Assembly (NCBI RefSeq): GCF_001830555.1 | Contig: NZ_MIAM01000001.1 | Coordinates: forward strand, 1 to 32,716 | DNA from: Sphingopyxis sp. RIFCSPHIGHO2_12_FULL_65_19 | GTDB taxonomy: Bacteria > Pseudomonadota > Alphaproteobacteria > Sphingomonadales > Sphingomonadaceae | Length of the DNA stretch: 32,716 nucleotides | Direction of reading: 5' to 3' | Shown here: positions 18,401 to 26,784 of the stretch, in pieces | Layout: the number at the start of each line of letters is the position of its first letter | Numbering within the stretch: position 1 is the stretch's first letter | Made by a program: the position numbers and the translations under genes | The notes under the pieces: generated by a model | What the model was told of the DNA's origin: nothing | Seen by the model: only the letters and a program-made list of their open reading frames with translations | The model's database searches: none

Positions 18401-19000
18401 ATGCGCGATCCGCGCGTGCTGGTCTCCGTTCCGCACGCGCGGCGCGCCGCGATGTCGGCGCTCTGGGGATTGGCGGCACGGCTGACCAAGCTCCTCATCG
18501 ACGCGCGCGAGCCGCTGATCGGCCAGATCAAGCTCGCCTGGTGGCGCGACATGGCCGCGATGATCGCAAGCGATCCCGGCGCACTGCCAAAGGGCGAACC
18601 GCTGCTGGCCGAGCTTCAAGCGACCTGGGCGGGGCAGGGCGGGCTCGATGCGCTGGTCGATGGCGCCGAAGCGGTGCTGCTCGCGGAAACCGCCGAGGGA
18701 AAATATGCCGCGGCGGAAAGCTTTGGCGCGGCGCTTTTCGCGCTGTCGGGGGGCGATGCGGCAGGTGGAAGGCGCTGGGGTCTACTGTGGGGTGCCGGGG
18801 TCGATGTGGGCGAAAGCGCCGCGCGAACCTTGCTTGGCCGCGCCAAATCCAGCGCGCCTCCGCCCCGCGCCCTTTTCGCCGGAAATCGGTCGCTCCTGAT
18901 GCTCGACCGCTGGGCCGCGGCGATCGCCCGCCGCGACGGCGAGCGGGACCTGCGCAGCGAAGGCCTGCTCCTGCTGCGCATCGGCCTTTTCGGCCGCTGA
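18401..19000 (+). CDS. Squalene/phytoene synthase-fold protein, NDUFAF6-like
   Basis: This 199-residue protein belongs to the squalene/phytoene synthase superfamily but is short. The recognisable block is EPLIGQIKLAWWRDMAAM, typical of the NDUFAF6 (complex I assembly factor) branch, where classical prenyl synthases carry an aspartate-rich metal motif. The second aspartate-rich motif is not visible, so prenyl transfer is doubtful. Late helices (SLLMLDRWAAAIARRDGERD, LLLLRIGLFGR) fit the family's C-terminus. The ATG at 18401 is the only standard start: upstream the frame is open to 18350 without ATG, GTG or TTG, and the Shine-Dalgarno is weak. It follows pdhB by 28 bp, probably in the same transcript. 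Confidence 0.75.
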   Translation: MRDPRVLVSVPHARRAAMSALWGLAARLTKLLIDAREPLIGQIKLAWWRDMAAMIASDPGALPKGEPLLAELQATWAGQGGLDALVDGAEAVLLAETAEGKYAAAESFGAALFALSGGDAAGGRRWGLLWGAGVDVGESAARTLLGRAKSSAPPPRALFAGNRSLLMLDRWAAAIARRDGERDLRSEGLLLLRIGLFGR

Positions 19001-19084
19001 CGATTAAAACGCGTGCGGGGGTGGAAATGGCCCGCCCGAGCATCTATCTTGCTCAGAATAAACGGGGTCGCAGGGGACAATGCG

Positions 19085-19800
<716 letters not shown>

Positions 19801-19801
<1 letters not shown>

Positions 19802-20148
19802 TGGGCACCGTGACCCCCCTGCCGTTCGCCACCAGGGCGGCACCGCAGCAGACCGGCTTCGAGCGTCCTGAACTCATGCGCATCCTCGACCTTTATGGCC
19901 GGATGGTCGCGGCGGGGCATTGGCGCGACTATGCGATGGATTTCCACCGCGACGCCGCGATTTTCTCGGCCTTTCGCCGCGCCGCCGAACGCCCCGAATA
20001 TCGCATAGAAAAACGCCCCGCCTTGCGGAGCCGACAGGGCATGTGGGCCCTTGTGTCCGAAGCCGGGGCGATACTGAAACGCGGGGATGAGCTTGCCAAT
20101 GTGCTCGCCCCCGTCGAACGCAAACTGATGAAGCTGGTGGGCGACTGA
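19801..20148 (+). CDS. DUF2794 family protein
   Basis: This 115-residue protein matches the alphaproteobacterial family DUF2794, of unknown function. The typical block is visible: FERPELMRILDLYGRMVAAG, HWRDYAMDFHRDAAIFSAFR, RAAERPEYRIEKRP, then RQGMWALVSEAGAILKRGDE and a final helix LAPVERKLMKLVGD. It is soluble, with no signal peptide or membrane segment. The family is often encoded near metabolic or membrane-biogenesis genes and has no accepted role. It is translationally coupled to the serine acetyltransferase gene through a TGATG overlap and is convergent with the SulP gene, 149 bp away. Confidence 0.9.
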
Positions 20149-20228
20149 CGGTTCCCCGGGCATTTGAAAGTTCGCGGGGGCGCACAGCCAAATTCGGTCG
20201 AAGAGGCCCGTGTGGCCCGAACGGCGAA

Positions 20229-20264
20229 TGTGGATCAAGCGTCTCTTTGTCCGCTTGACCCACA
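20229..20264. terminator. Possible bidirectional terminator
   Basis: TGTGGATCAAGCG (20229-20241) and CGCTTGACCCACA (20252-20264) form a 13-base stem with one mismatch and a 10-base loop. It lies in the 149-bp gap between the convergent DUF2794 and SulP genes. Neither side has a U-tract, so factor-independent termination is uncertain. Confidence 0.4.
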
Positions 20265-20297
20265 CCCGTTCCTCCGCCCGAAGGGGAGCCCTGTTCG

Positions 20298-21812
20298 TCA
20301 GGCCGCCGCGAGACGCCTGAGCCGTTTTTCGTCACCCAGCAGCACCGTCGGACTGCCATGCGCCTTCCGCCGTTCGACCCAGTCGCGAAGCAATTCGGCA
20401 CAGCTGTGGTCGAGTCCCGCCAATTGGCCGCAGTCGATCGTGACCGGCTTGTCGCGGGGAATCGTGCCCAGGGCATCCTCCAGCTTAGGCAACTGGACAA
20501 AGGTCGCGGCCCCCGACAGGCGGACGCGGCTTTCCTCCTCATTGTCCGAATGATCCACCTTGAGCCGCAGGCGGCGGACATGGGGAATGAGTTCGACGAG
20601 CGAGAAGAGGATGCCGACGATCACGCCGGTCAGCAGGTCGACCGCCACCACGAGAACCAGCGTCGTGGCCCAGATCAGCACGGGCAGCACACCGTGATGC
20701 TTGAGCAGTTCGCGCGCATGGTCGAGCTTGACCAGTCGCCAGCCCGTCACGACGAGCACGGCGCCGAGCGTCGCCATCGGCATGGCCCGCATCACCGACG
20801 GCAACAGGGCGACAAAGGCCAATATCCATACGCCGTGCAGGATCGTCGAGCGGCGCGACACCGCTCCGGCCTGAACATTTGCCGAACTGCGTACGATCAC
20901 GCCCGTCATCGGCAGCGCGCCGGCGCCGCCGCACAACATGTTGCCGACGCCCTGCGCCCGCAATTCCTTGTTGAAATCGCTGCGCGGGCCGTCGTGCATC
21001 TTGTCTACCGCCGCGGCCGACAGCAAGGTTTCGGCGCTGGCGATGAAGGCGACCGCGATGGCGGCGGCGATGATCTCCGGCGTCAGCCAGCTGGCGAAGG
21101 ATGTCGGCGGCGTGATCGCGGCCAGGATCGAATCGGGGACTTCGACACGCGCGACGTCCATCGCCAGCACCAGCGACACGACCGTGCCCGCCACGACGCC
21201 CAACAGCGCGCCGGGCACCAGCCGAAGCGATTCCGGGCGCCATTTTTCCCAAGCGACCATGACGCCGATGGTGATACCGGCGATCAGCAGCGCCAGTTCG
21301 GCGCCGCCGGGACTGGCAGGATCAAGGCCGAACAGGCGCCCCGGCATGGCGGCGATATTCTCCAGCCCGCTTGCCAGGGGTTTGGCGTCGAACAGGACGT
21401 GGAACTGGCCGATGACGATCAGCACACCGATGCCGGCGAGCATCCCGTGGACGACCGCGGGCGAAATCGCGCGGAACCAGCCGCCGAGTTTCATGACGCC
21501 GGCGATCAACTGGACGGCACCTGCGATGAGCAGGATGGGGCCGAGCGCCTCGATCCCTTGAGTGCGGATCAGTTCAAAAACGATCACCGCCAGCCCGGCG
21601 GCGGGGCCGCTGACCTGGAGCGGTGAACCGGCGATCGCACCGACCACGATGCCGCCGATAATGCCTGTGATCAGGCCTTTTTCCGGCGGGAGTCCCGATG
21701 CGACGGCGATGCCCATGCACAATGGCATCGCGACGAGAAACACGACGATCGACGCCGCGAAATCGCGCGAAAGACCACTGGCCGAGCCGGCGGGGAGAGC
21801 CTGGCTTGCCAT
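20298..21812 (-). CDS. SulP family anion (probably bicarbonate) transporter
   Basis: This 504-residue inner-membrane protein belongs to the SulP/SLC26 family. It starts with the family signature region (LVAMPLCMGIAVASGLPPEK, then GLITGIIGGIVVGAIAGSPL with VSGPAAGLAV) and has about 10-12 hydrophobic segments up to residue 395. It closes with a cytoplasmic STAS domain (about 405-500: RVRLSGAATFVQLPKLEDAL, VTIDCGQLAGLDHSCAELL). SulP proteins carry sulfate, bicarbonate or other anions. Only two bases separate it from the upstream carbonic anhydrase gene, which favours bicarbonate as substrate, as for the marine BicA-like group. The ATG at 21812 is chosen because the longer frame overlaps the carbonic anhydrase gene and its extension is arginine-rich nonsense. 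Confidence 0.93.
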   Translation of the reverse strand: MASQALPAGSASGLSRDFAASIVVFLVAMPLCMGIAVASGLPPEKGLITGIIGGIVVGAIAGSPLQVSGPAAGLAVIVFELIRTQGIEALGPILLIAGAVQLIAGVMKLGGWFRAISPAVVHGMLAGIGVLIVIGQFHVLFDAKPLASGLENIAAMPGRLFGLDPASPGGAELALLIAGITIGVMVAWEKWRPESLRLVPGALLGVVAGTVVSLVLAMDVARVEVPDSILAAITPPTSFASWLTPEIIAAAIAVAFIASAETLLSAAAVDKMHDGPRSDFNKELRAQGVGNMLCGGAGALPMTGVIVRSSANVQAGAVSRRSTILHGVWILAFVALLPSVMRAMPMATLGAVLVVTGWRLVKLDHARELLKHHGVLPVLIWATTLVLVVAVDLLTGVIVGILFSLVELIPHVRRLRLKVDHSDNEEESRVRLSGAATFVQLPKLEDALGTIPRDKPVTIDCGQLAGLDHSCAELLRDWVERRKAHGSPTVLLGDEKRLRRLAAA

Positions 21813-21814
21813 GA

Positions 21815-22507
21815 TCAGGCGGCTTTCGCCGGATTGGCATGCATCGCGAGACGCTGCGCAGCGGCCAGCGCGACGGGCAGGGGATCTTCGGCGCGGATTG
21901 GCTGGAACTGGCCGGTGGCGCCGTCGAGGCCCATCACGACCCCCTGGTGAATGTCGATAAACCATCCGTGCAGCGAGATTTCGCCGCGCGCGATTCCGGC
22001 GGCAACCGACGGATGGGTGCGCAGGTGCGCGAGCTGGACAACGATATTTTCAAGGCTGGCAGCGCGGACAAGCCCGGCGTCGTCGAGGTCGGTATAGCCC
22101 GAGCGCACGACATGTTCGGCGGCGTGGCTGTGACGAAGCCATGCCGCAACGTTCGGCATTCCCTCGGTCATATGCGGGTTCATCAGCGCCTTCATCGCGC
22201 CGCAGTCCGAATGGCCGCACACGATGATGTCGCGGACGCCAAGCGCGGCGACGGCATATTCGACCGTCGACGATACGCCGCCATTCTGGGTCGCGAAGGG
22301 GGGCACGATGTTGCCCGCGTTGCGACAGACGAACAGGTCGCCGGGTTCCGCTTGCATGATATGTTCGGGCACGATGCGGCTGTCCGCGCAGGATATCATC
22401 AGCGCCTTCGGGCTTTGCCCATCGGCGACAAGCTTTGCGAACAGGTCGTTGCGGCTGGGAAAGACGCGCTTTTCAAAATCAAACACGCGTCCGATCAAAT
22501 CGTTCAT
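21815..22507 (-). CDS. Beta-class carbonic anhydrase
   Basis: This 230-residue cytosolic zinc enzyme interconverts CO2 and bicarbonate. All catalytic residues are visible: Cys40 with the Asp42-Arg44 dyad in MISCADSRIVPE, then His99 and Cys102 in IIVCGHSDCGAMKAL. The family strand LFVCRNAGNIVPP and the late HGWFIDIHQGVV are present too. The start is well supported by AAGGAG about eight bases before the ATG at 22507. It is followed two bases later by the SulP gene and preceded, after 82 bp, by a two-component kinase gene in the same direction. A direct-repeat motif in that gap may be its operator. It likely supplies or traps bicarbonate with the transporter. Confidence 0.97.
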   Translation of the reverse strand: MNDLIGRVFDFEKRVFPSRNDLFAKLVADGQSPKALMISCADSRIVPEHIMQAEPGDLFVCRNAGNIVPPFATQNGGVSSTVEYAVAALGVRDIIVCGHSDCGAMKALMNPHMTEGMPNVAAWLRHSHAAEHVVRSGYTDLDDAGLVRAASLENIVVQLAHLRTHPSVAAGIARGEISLHGWFIDIHQGVVMGLDGATGQFQPIRAEDPLPVALAAAQRLAMHANPAKAA

Positions 22508-22570
22508 GAAACCACTCCTTGCTGGCTGGTTTCACGCACATGGCGATCGAACTTTGCTGCGGTGCAGCGT

Positions 22571-22588
22571 TAATGTAACGAAATGTTT
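22571..22588 (-). promoter_or_regulatory. Candidate OmpR-family operator upstream of carbonic anhydrase
   Basis: On the minus strand the sequence reads as two ACATT units exactly 10 bp apart, in the context AACATTTCGTTACATTAACG (plus-strand AATGT at 22572-22576 and 22582-22586). Direct repeats with one-turn spacing are the usual target form for OmpR-type regulators, and one is encoded just upstream. It ends about 65 bp before the carbonic anhydrase start. Confidence 0.4.
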
Positions 22589-22589
22589 C

Positions 22590-23909
22590 TCAGGCGGCGG
22601 GCAGTTGCAACCGGGCGGCCAAACCGCCGAGATGACTCTGCCCCAGCTCGAGAGCGCCGCCGTGCATCCGGGCGATGCGATCGACGATCGACAGTCCCAG
22701 CCCGAATCCCCCGGTGTCGCGTGCGCGCGCAACATCCAGCCGGGCAAAGGGCTGGACCGCTTCCTCGCGCAGATGGCCCGGAATGCCGGGGCCGTTATCG
22801 GCCACCTCGATTTCGATCCGCTGCTGTGCGACGCGCAGCCGCACCTCGATTTCGGTACCGAACCGCAGCGCGTTGCCCAGCAGGTTGAGCAGCGCCCGTT
22901 TGATGGCGATGCCGTGAACCGGCAGGACCAGATGGTCGGGCCCGACATAGCGAACCCGGTGCCCGCGATCGCCGGCGTCGTCGGCGGCGGTGGCGCACAT
23001 GACGGCAATGTCGGTCGGCGCTACCGGCTCGGCGGGATTGTCGATGTCGCCGGAAAGATAGGCGAGCAGCGAATCGATCATCCGCTCCATCTCGCCGATA
23101 TCCTGTTCCATCGCCGCCTCGACCGACGGGTCGGCAATGCTGTCCGCTCGCAGCCGCAACCGCGCAAGCGGGGTGCGAAAATCATGTCCCACGGCCGCCA
23201 GCGCCTGGGTGCGGTCGGCGATCATCGCGGTGATGCGGTGCTGCATGTCGTTGAACGCGCCGATGACGCTTCGCACCTCGGCGGGGCCACGCATCGGGAC
23301 ATCGACGAACGCCTGCTGGCCGATCGTTTCGGCGGCGCGCTGCAAGTCGCGTAGCGGCCGCAGCGTGTGCCGGATCAACAGGCTGGCGAGCAGCACGAGC
23401 GCCACCGCCGGAACCAGCGTCTGGACCATGCGCCCCAGCGTCAGGTCGAGCTGGCGGACATGGTCGCGCGCGCTGAAGCTGACCCAGCTGCCGTCGTTGA
23501 GCCGGATCGCGCCCGATATGGTGCTGTGCAGCCCCGGCGACTGGAGATAGAGCCGCAGGTCGCGTGCCTGTATGTCGGGTTCCCAGGCCAGGATCTGGCG
23601 CGTGATCTGGTTCAGTTTCGGAGAGACCGGCGGCGGATTGGTCAGCCGTTCCTGCCACACGAGGTGATAGCGCGTCGTCGTCAGTTCGGACGCCACCGTA
23701 TCGCGCTCCGATCGCGGCGCCTCTTCGATCAGCTTGCCCGACAGGACAAGATGTTCGGCCAGGCGCCGCGCCTTGTCGCCATTGATCGAAAACTGGCTGG
23801 CCCGTTCATACAGGAACATGCTCGCGGCGCTTTCCAGCAGCACCGCGGCAAAAAGGATCGCGACGATCTGCCCGAACAGGCCGAAGCCGCGTTTTTCAAA
23901 CAGGTTCAA
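22590..23909 (-). CDS. EnvZ-like sensor histidine kinase
   Basis: This 439-residue inner-membrane kinase has a transmembrane helix near residues 10-31 (GLFGQIVAILFAAVLLESAA), a periplasmic domain of about 130 residues, and a second helix (LVPAVALVLLASLLI). A HAMP domain follows (RHTLRPLRDLQRAAETIGQQ), then the H-box VGHDFRTPLARLRLR with His242. The catalytic core has N-box NLLGNALRFG, DNGPGIPGH and GFGLGLSIV. The start is a TTG at 23909 that overlaps the response regulator stop (TTGA); there is no ATG before the first membrane helix that would fit without a long overlap. The periplasmic domain is not a named sensor. Its location suggests a role in carbonate, pH or envelope sensing, but that is inference. 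Confidence 0.92.
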   Translation of the reverse strand: MNLFEKRGFGLFGQIVAILFAAVLLESAASMFLYERASQFSINGDKARRLAEHLVLSGKLIEEAPRSERDTVASELTTTRYHLVWQERLTNPPPVSPKLNQITRQILAWEPDIQARDLRLYLQSPGLHSTISGAIRLNDGSWVSFSARDHVRQLDLTLGRMVQTLVPAVALVLLASLLIRHTLRPLRDLQRAAETIGQQAFVDVPMRGPAEVRSVIGAFNDMQHRITAMIADRTQALAAVGHDFRTPLARLRLRADSIADPSVEAAMEQDIGEMERMIDSLLAYLSGDIDNPAEPVAPTDIAVMCATAADDAGDRGHRVRYVGPDHLVLPVHGIAIKRALLNLLGNALRFGTEIEVRLRVAQQRIEIEVADNGPGIPGHLREEAVQPFARLDVARARDTGGFGLGLSIVDRIARMHGGALELGQSHLGGLAARLQLPAA

Positions 23910-24616
23910 AGCCGCTCCACCGGAACGTTCAGCATGTAGCCGATGCCGCGAACGGTCACGATCGGGGCGGGCTGGTCGGGGTTCGACAATTTGCGCCGCA
24001 GGCGGCTGATCAGCACGTCGATGCTGCGGTCCGAACTGTCGCCAAGGCGGGTGCGCGACAATTCGATCAACCGCTCGCGCGCGATGACGCGCTGGGCATT
24101 GTCGCACAGGCTGACGAGCAGGTCGAATTCGGCCCCGGTCAGTTCGACCGCCGCGCCGGCGGGAGAGGTCAACTGGCGTCGGGGCAGGTCGGCGGTCCAG
24201 CCGTCGAAACGGATCAGGCCGCGATCGCGGTCGGTCAGCGGCCGTTCGATCGCGTGCCGCCGCAGCACCGCGCGGACGCGCGCGACAAGTTCGCGGACGC
24301 CGAACGGCTTGGCGAGATAATCGTCGGCGCCCAGCTCGAGGCCGACGATGCGGTCGGTCTCGGTGCCTTTCGCGGACAGGAAGATGATCGGGACGTCGCT
24401 GGTCCGCCGGACTTCACGGCAGATGTCGATTCCCGACGTTCCGGGCAGCATGATGTCGAGCAGCAGCAGGTCGGCCGGCGCCGATCGCAACGCGTCCCAC
24501 ATTTGTGGCGCGGTGCCGGCGGTGCGGACGATATAGCCATGTTCCTGCAACGCGCGCGCGGTCAGGGTTCGGATCGGAGGATCATCCTCGACCATCAATA
24601 TGTTCGGCGGTGTCAT
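23906..24616 (-). CDS. OmpR-family response regulator
   Basis: This 236-residue regulator has a receiver domain with the acidic triad start VEDD (residues 9-12), phospho-acceptor Asp54 in LLLLDIMLPGTSG, IIFLSAKG, and DDYLAKPFG. The winged-helix domain starts near residue 135 (LTGAEFDLLVSLCDNAQRVI) and ends IVTVRGIGYMLNVP. It is encoded directly before its kinase, with a four-base overlap, and upstream of carbonic anhydrase and SulP on the same strand. The leader region upstream holds a 9-bp hairpin, CGCCTTGCC (24694-24702) with GGCAAGGCG (24709-24717). Target genes are unknown; the 10-bp direct repeat before the carbonic anhydrase gene is a candidate site. Confidence 0.94.
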   Translation of the reverse strand: MTPPNILMVEDDPPIRTLTARALQEHGYIVRTAGTAPQMWDALRSAPADLLLLDIMLPGTSGIDICREVRRTSDVPIIFLSAKGTETDRIVGLELGADDYLAKPFGVRELVARVRAVLRRHAIERPLTDRDRGLIRFDGWTADLPRRQLTSPAGAAVELTGAEFDLLVSLCDNAQRVIARERLIELSRTRLGDSSDRSIDVLISRLRRKLSNPDQPAPIVTVRGIGYMLNVPVERL

Positions 24617-24915
24617 TGCTTCACCTGGGAGAGGGGCTTCATATTGGTAGACCCGGACCCGCCCGTCCGCGCCGTGTAGAAACAGTTCGGCAACGCCTTG
24701 CCGGTCCGGGCAAGGCGAAAAAGCGGTCCACAGGATGCGTCGCCCTGCAGATCCGGGCCCCTCTTATCGCGCCTGACCGTTCAGGCAAGGGGGCGAATCA
24801 TTTCTCCGGCGCTTCGGCGCGCGCGCGGATAGAACGAAAAAGGGGCCCCGGCCGTTTGGCCGGGGCCCCGATAGACCGGCGTCGCTTGGCGAAGCCGAAC
24901 GTCGTTACGATCGCC
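24617..24915. other. 299-bp gap upstream of the response regulator gene
   Basis: No gene is visible here. The part next to 24616 must hold the promoter of the minus-strand regulator operon, but no clear -35/-10 pair is seen. It contains a 9-bp hairpin (24694-24717), a GCCTGA/TCAGGC inverted repeat (24771-24787) running into TCAGGCAAGGGGG (24782-24794, repeated at 27763-27775), and the terminator at 24837-24869. Confidence 0.6.
24837..24869 (-). terminator. Strong intrinsic terminator of the DUF2157-like gene
   Basis: A perfect 12-bp stem (GGGGCCCCGGCC 24842-24853, GGCCGGGGCCCC 24858-24869) closes a four-base loop. On the minus strand it is followed by TTTTT (complement of 24837-24841). It lies 46 bases past the stop of the minus-strand membrane-protein gene. 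Confidence 0.88.
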
Positions 24916-25989
24916 CTATCCGTGCGCAGTCACGCTGGCAGCGCGGGTCGTCGCGGGCAGTTGGCTCGCCAGATGGTCGGGCAAGAAGCCGACGACCACG
25001 GCGCGGGCGTTCTGCCAGAAAGCCGAAAGCAGCAGAAGCGCCGAGCCGATCACGAACGCCGTCAGCGCGACATTGAGTTCGACCGCGCCAAAGGTGTTGA
25101 ACAGCTGGGTCATCGCGAACAGCACATAAGCGAGCGCCGAAACGAGCAAGGCGCGGCGGTCGATCGCGAGCGCGATCAGTCCAAACACCACATAGATGCC
25201 GACGACCATCATCGCGGCGCCGCTGCCGATGTCGTCGCCGCGGGTCACGCCCAGCAAGTGGAAGACCGGATGCGCGATCATCGGCGCGGCGAGCAGGTGA
25301 AGCCAGAAGGCGACGTCGCTGCGGCGCGTCTGTCGCACCCGGTCGCTGCGGTCCCACCACATGGCGAGCGTGAAGACGCCGAGCCCGGCAATGAGGACGA
25401 GCAGCATCGGCAACGCGCCGTCGGGGCTGGGCATTCCGGTGATCGCCAGCACCAGAGCGACCGCGGTGGCGGCGAGCGCGGCCGTACCGGCGGCGACGGT
25501 GATCGGCACCATGAACCGCTTCCAGTGCGCCCATGTTGCCGCGGCGGTGATCAGCGCCATCGACCCGATCAGGATCGCGCCGATCGTTTCGCCGGGATCA
25601 TTGCCAAAGATCGCCTCGCCATGCTTGACGAGGAAGCCGACCATCGTGGCAAAGACACCGCCGGAAAAGGCGAGGACAAGCACGATGCTGGGCAGCGCCA
25701 TGCGGCGTTTGCGGGTGAAATATTCGGCGAGAAACCACGCCGACGCGGCGACGAACGCGCCGCCGAGCGCGGGATGGATCGACGCACCGATCCAGCCGAC
25801 CGCGACGAGCAGGATGACCGCCGCGATGCTGACGAAAATATCGTTGAAGCCGGTGATCAGGCGGAATGATTCCTCATCCGCTCCGGGGGCGGCGCGCACC
25901 GATGCGATATGTGACCGGAAAGCCAGCGCGGCCTCCGGCGTCAAGACTTTTGCATCGACCGCGGCTTGCAGGTCGCTTTCACTATACAT
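24916..25989 (-). CDS. Multi-pass membrane protein, DUF2157-like
   Basis: This 357-residue protein has a short soluble N-terminal helix pair (MYSESDLQAAVDAKVLTPEA) and then about ten hydrophobic segments, for example IFVSIAAVILLVAVGWIGAS, IGAILIGSMALITAAATWAH and MMVVGIYVVFGLIALAIDRR. The pattern of a small N-terminal domain followed by many helices with few charged residues recalls DUF2157/DUF4401 membrane proteins, but I do not recognise it firmly. No transporter or enzyme motif is visible. The ATG at 25989 follows AAGGA at eight bases. A strong terminator follows the gene, so it ends its transcript. Function is unknown. Confidence 0.8.
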   Translation of the reverse strand: MYSESDLQAAVDAKVLTPEAALAFRSHIASVRAAPGADEESFRLITGFNDIFVSIAAVILLVAVGWIGASIHPALGGAFVAASAWFLAEYFTRKRRMALPSIVLVLAFSGGVFATMVGFLVKHGEAIFGNDPGETIGAILIGSMALITAAATWAHWKRFMVPITVAAGTAALAATAVALVLAITGMPSPDGALPMLLVLIAGLGVFTLAMWWDRSDRVRQTRRSDVAFWLHLLAAPMIAHPVFHLLGVTRGDDIGSGAAMMVVGIYVVFGLIALAIDRRALLVSALAYVLFAMTQLFNTFGAVELNVALTAFVIGSALLLLSAFWQNARAVVVGFLPDHLASQLPATTRAASVTAHG

Positions 25990-26066
25990 CGGGGTCGTCC
26001 TTCTGTCCGATCCCCTTGCCCCGCAACGCTTCTAGCAGGGCTGTGTTGCTGATGCAATACAATAAG

Positions 26067-26723
26067 TCAGGCGAAAATCTGCGCCGATGTCAGCCGCTCG
26101 CGCTGCGCCGTCGTGATGCGATCGACCAGGCGAAATGCGGCAGGATAGAGCGCCAGACTGACCAGCGCGGCGAAAACGCCGATCTGCATCCCGGTTTCGA
26201 GCTCTTCGGCAGAGGCGGGGTTGAAGGTCAGGCGGAGCGAGATGTTCGACGCGATATTGGCGAGCAGCCAGCATCCCCACCAGATCGCCAGCAAGCCTTC
26301 GGGTCGTTCGAGCTGGTCGCCTTGACCGCCGTGGCTTGCGTTCCAGATCTGCCGCATCACGGCATAGGGTTTGAACAGGTTGGCGATCGGGACAAAATAC
26401 CATCCGACTGCCCAGCCCGGCGTGTAATCGAATCCGACGGTCCCCGCCGCGACGATATTGGCGGCGGCGCGGTATATCCACAGGCTGAAGACGACGATCG
26501 TGACGATAGACAGGAGCACGTCGGTCAGGCCGACGGCCACATAAAGCGCCGCCGCGCCCGTCAGTTCGGCGCTCTCGTCGAGCGAGAGATGGCCCTGCAA
26601 CTCGGCAATCTGGCCGACCAGCGTCGCCCCGACCACCGCGAAGCCGGCGACCAGCAATATCTTCAGAAGCTTCGCCCGCTGATGCAGCAGGTCGATACCC
26701 TCGGCCAAGCCCATGTTCGCCAT
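26067..26723 (-). CDS. DUF4328 family membrane protein
   Basis: This 218-residue protein has four to five hydrophobic segments (for example ILLVAGFAVVGATLVGQIA, VGLTDVLLSIVTIVVFSLWI, IWWGCWLLANIASNISL). It has the DUF4328 hallmark block after the second helix: FDYTPGWAVGWYFVPIANLF followed by KPYAVMRQIWNAS. The function of this family is unknown. The ATG at 26723 is chosen for AGGGGA seven bases before it; ATGs at 26714 and 26765 are alternatives. It lies 77 bp before the DUF2157-like gene on the same strand, so the two may be co-transcribed. Confidence 0.88.
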   Translation of the reverse strand: MANMGLAEGIDLLHQRAKLLKILLVAGFAVVGATLVGQIAELQGHLSLDESAELTGAAALYVAVGLTDVLLSIVTIVVFSLWIYRAAANIVAAGTVGFDYTPGWAVGWYFVPIANLFKPYAVMRQIWNASHGGQGDQLERPEGLLAIWWGCWLLANIASNISLRLTFNPASAEELETGMQIGVFAALVSLALYPAAFRLVDRITTAQRERLTSAQIFA

Positions 26724-26740
26724 GCGGCATTCCCCTGATG

Positions 26741-26763
26741 GGGGGCGCCGCCCCGGCGCCCCC
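26741..26763. terminator. GC-rich hairpin after the dehydrogenase gene
   Basis: GGGGGCGCC (26741-26749) pairs perfectly with GGCGCCCCC (26755-26763) around a 5-base loop. It lies between the end of the short-chain dehydrogenase gene and the start of the DUF4328 gene on the same strand. Without a U-tract it may be a Rho-assisted terminator or an attenuating hairpin. Confidence 0.35.
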
Positions 26764-26784
26764 AACCAGAGGATGCTATCAGCT

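Noticed and set aside
18401..19000. Carotenoid or hopanoid biosynthesis (phytoene/squalene synthase) gene
   Set aside because: Too short, lacks the aspartate-rich metal motifs, and no carotenoid or hopanoid genes are near. The NDUFAF6-like branch fits better.
24837..24869. Plus-strand terminator or insertion-sequence end
   Set aside because: The A-run is on the left side, so only the minus strand has hairpin plus U-tract, exactly after a minus-strand gene. It is an ordinary terminator.
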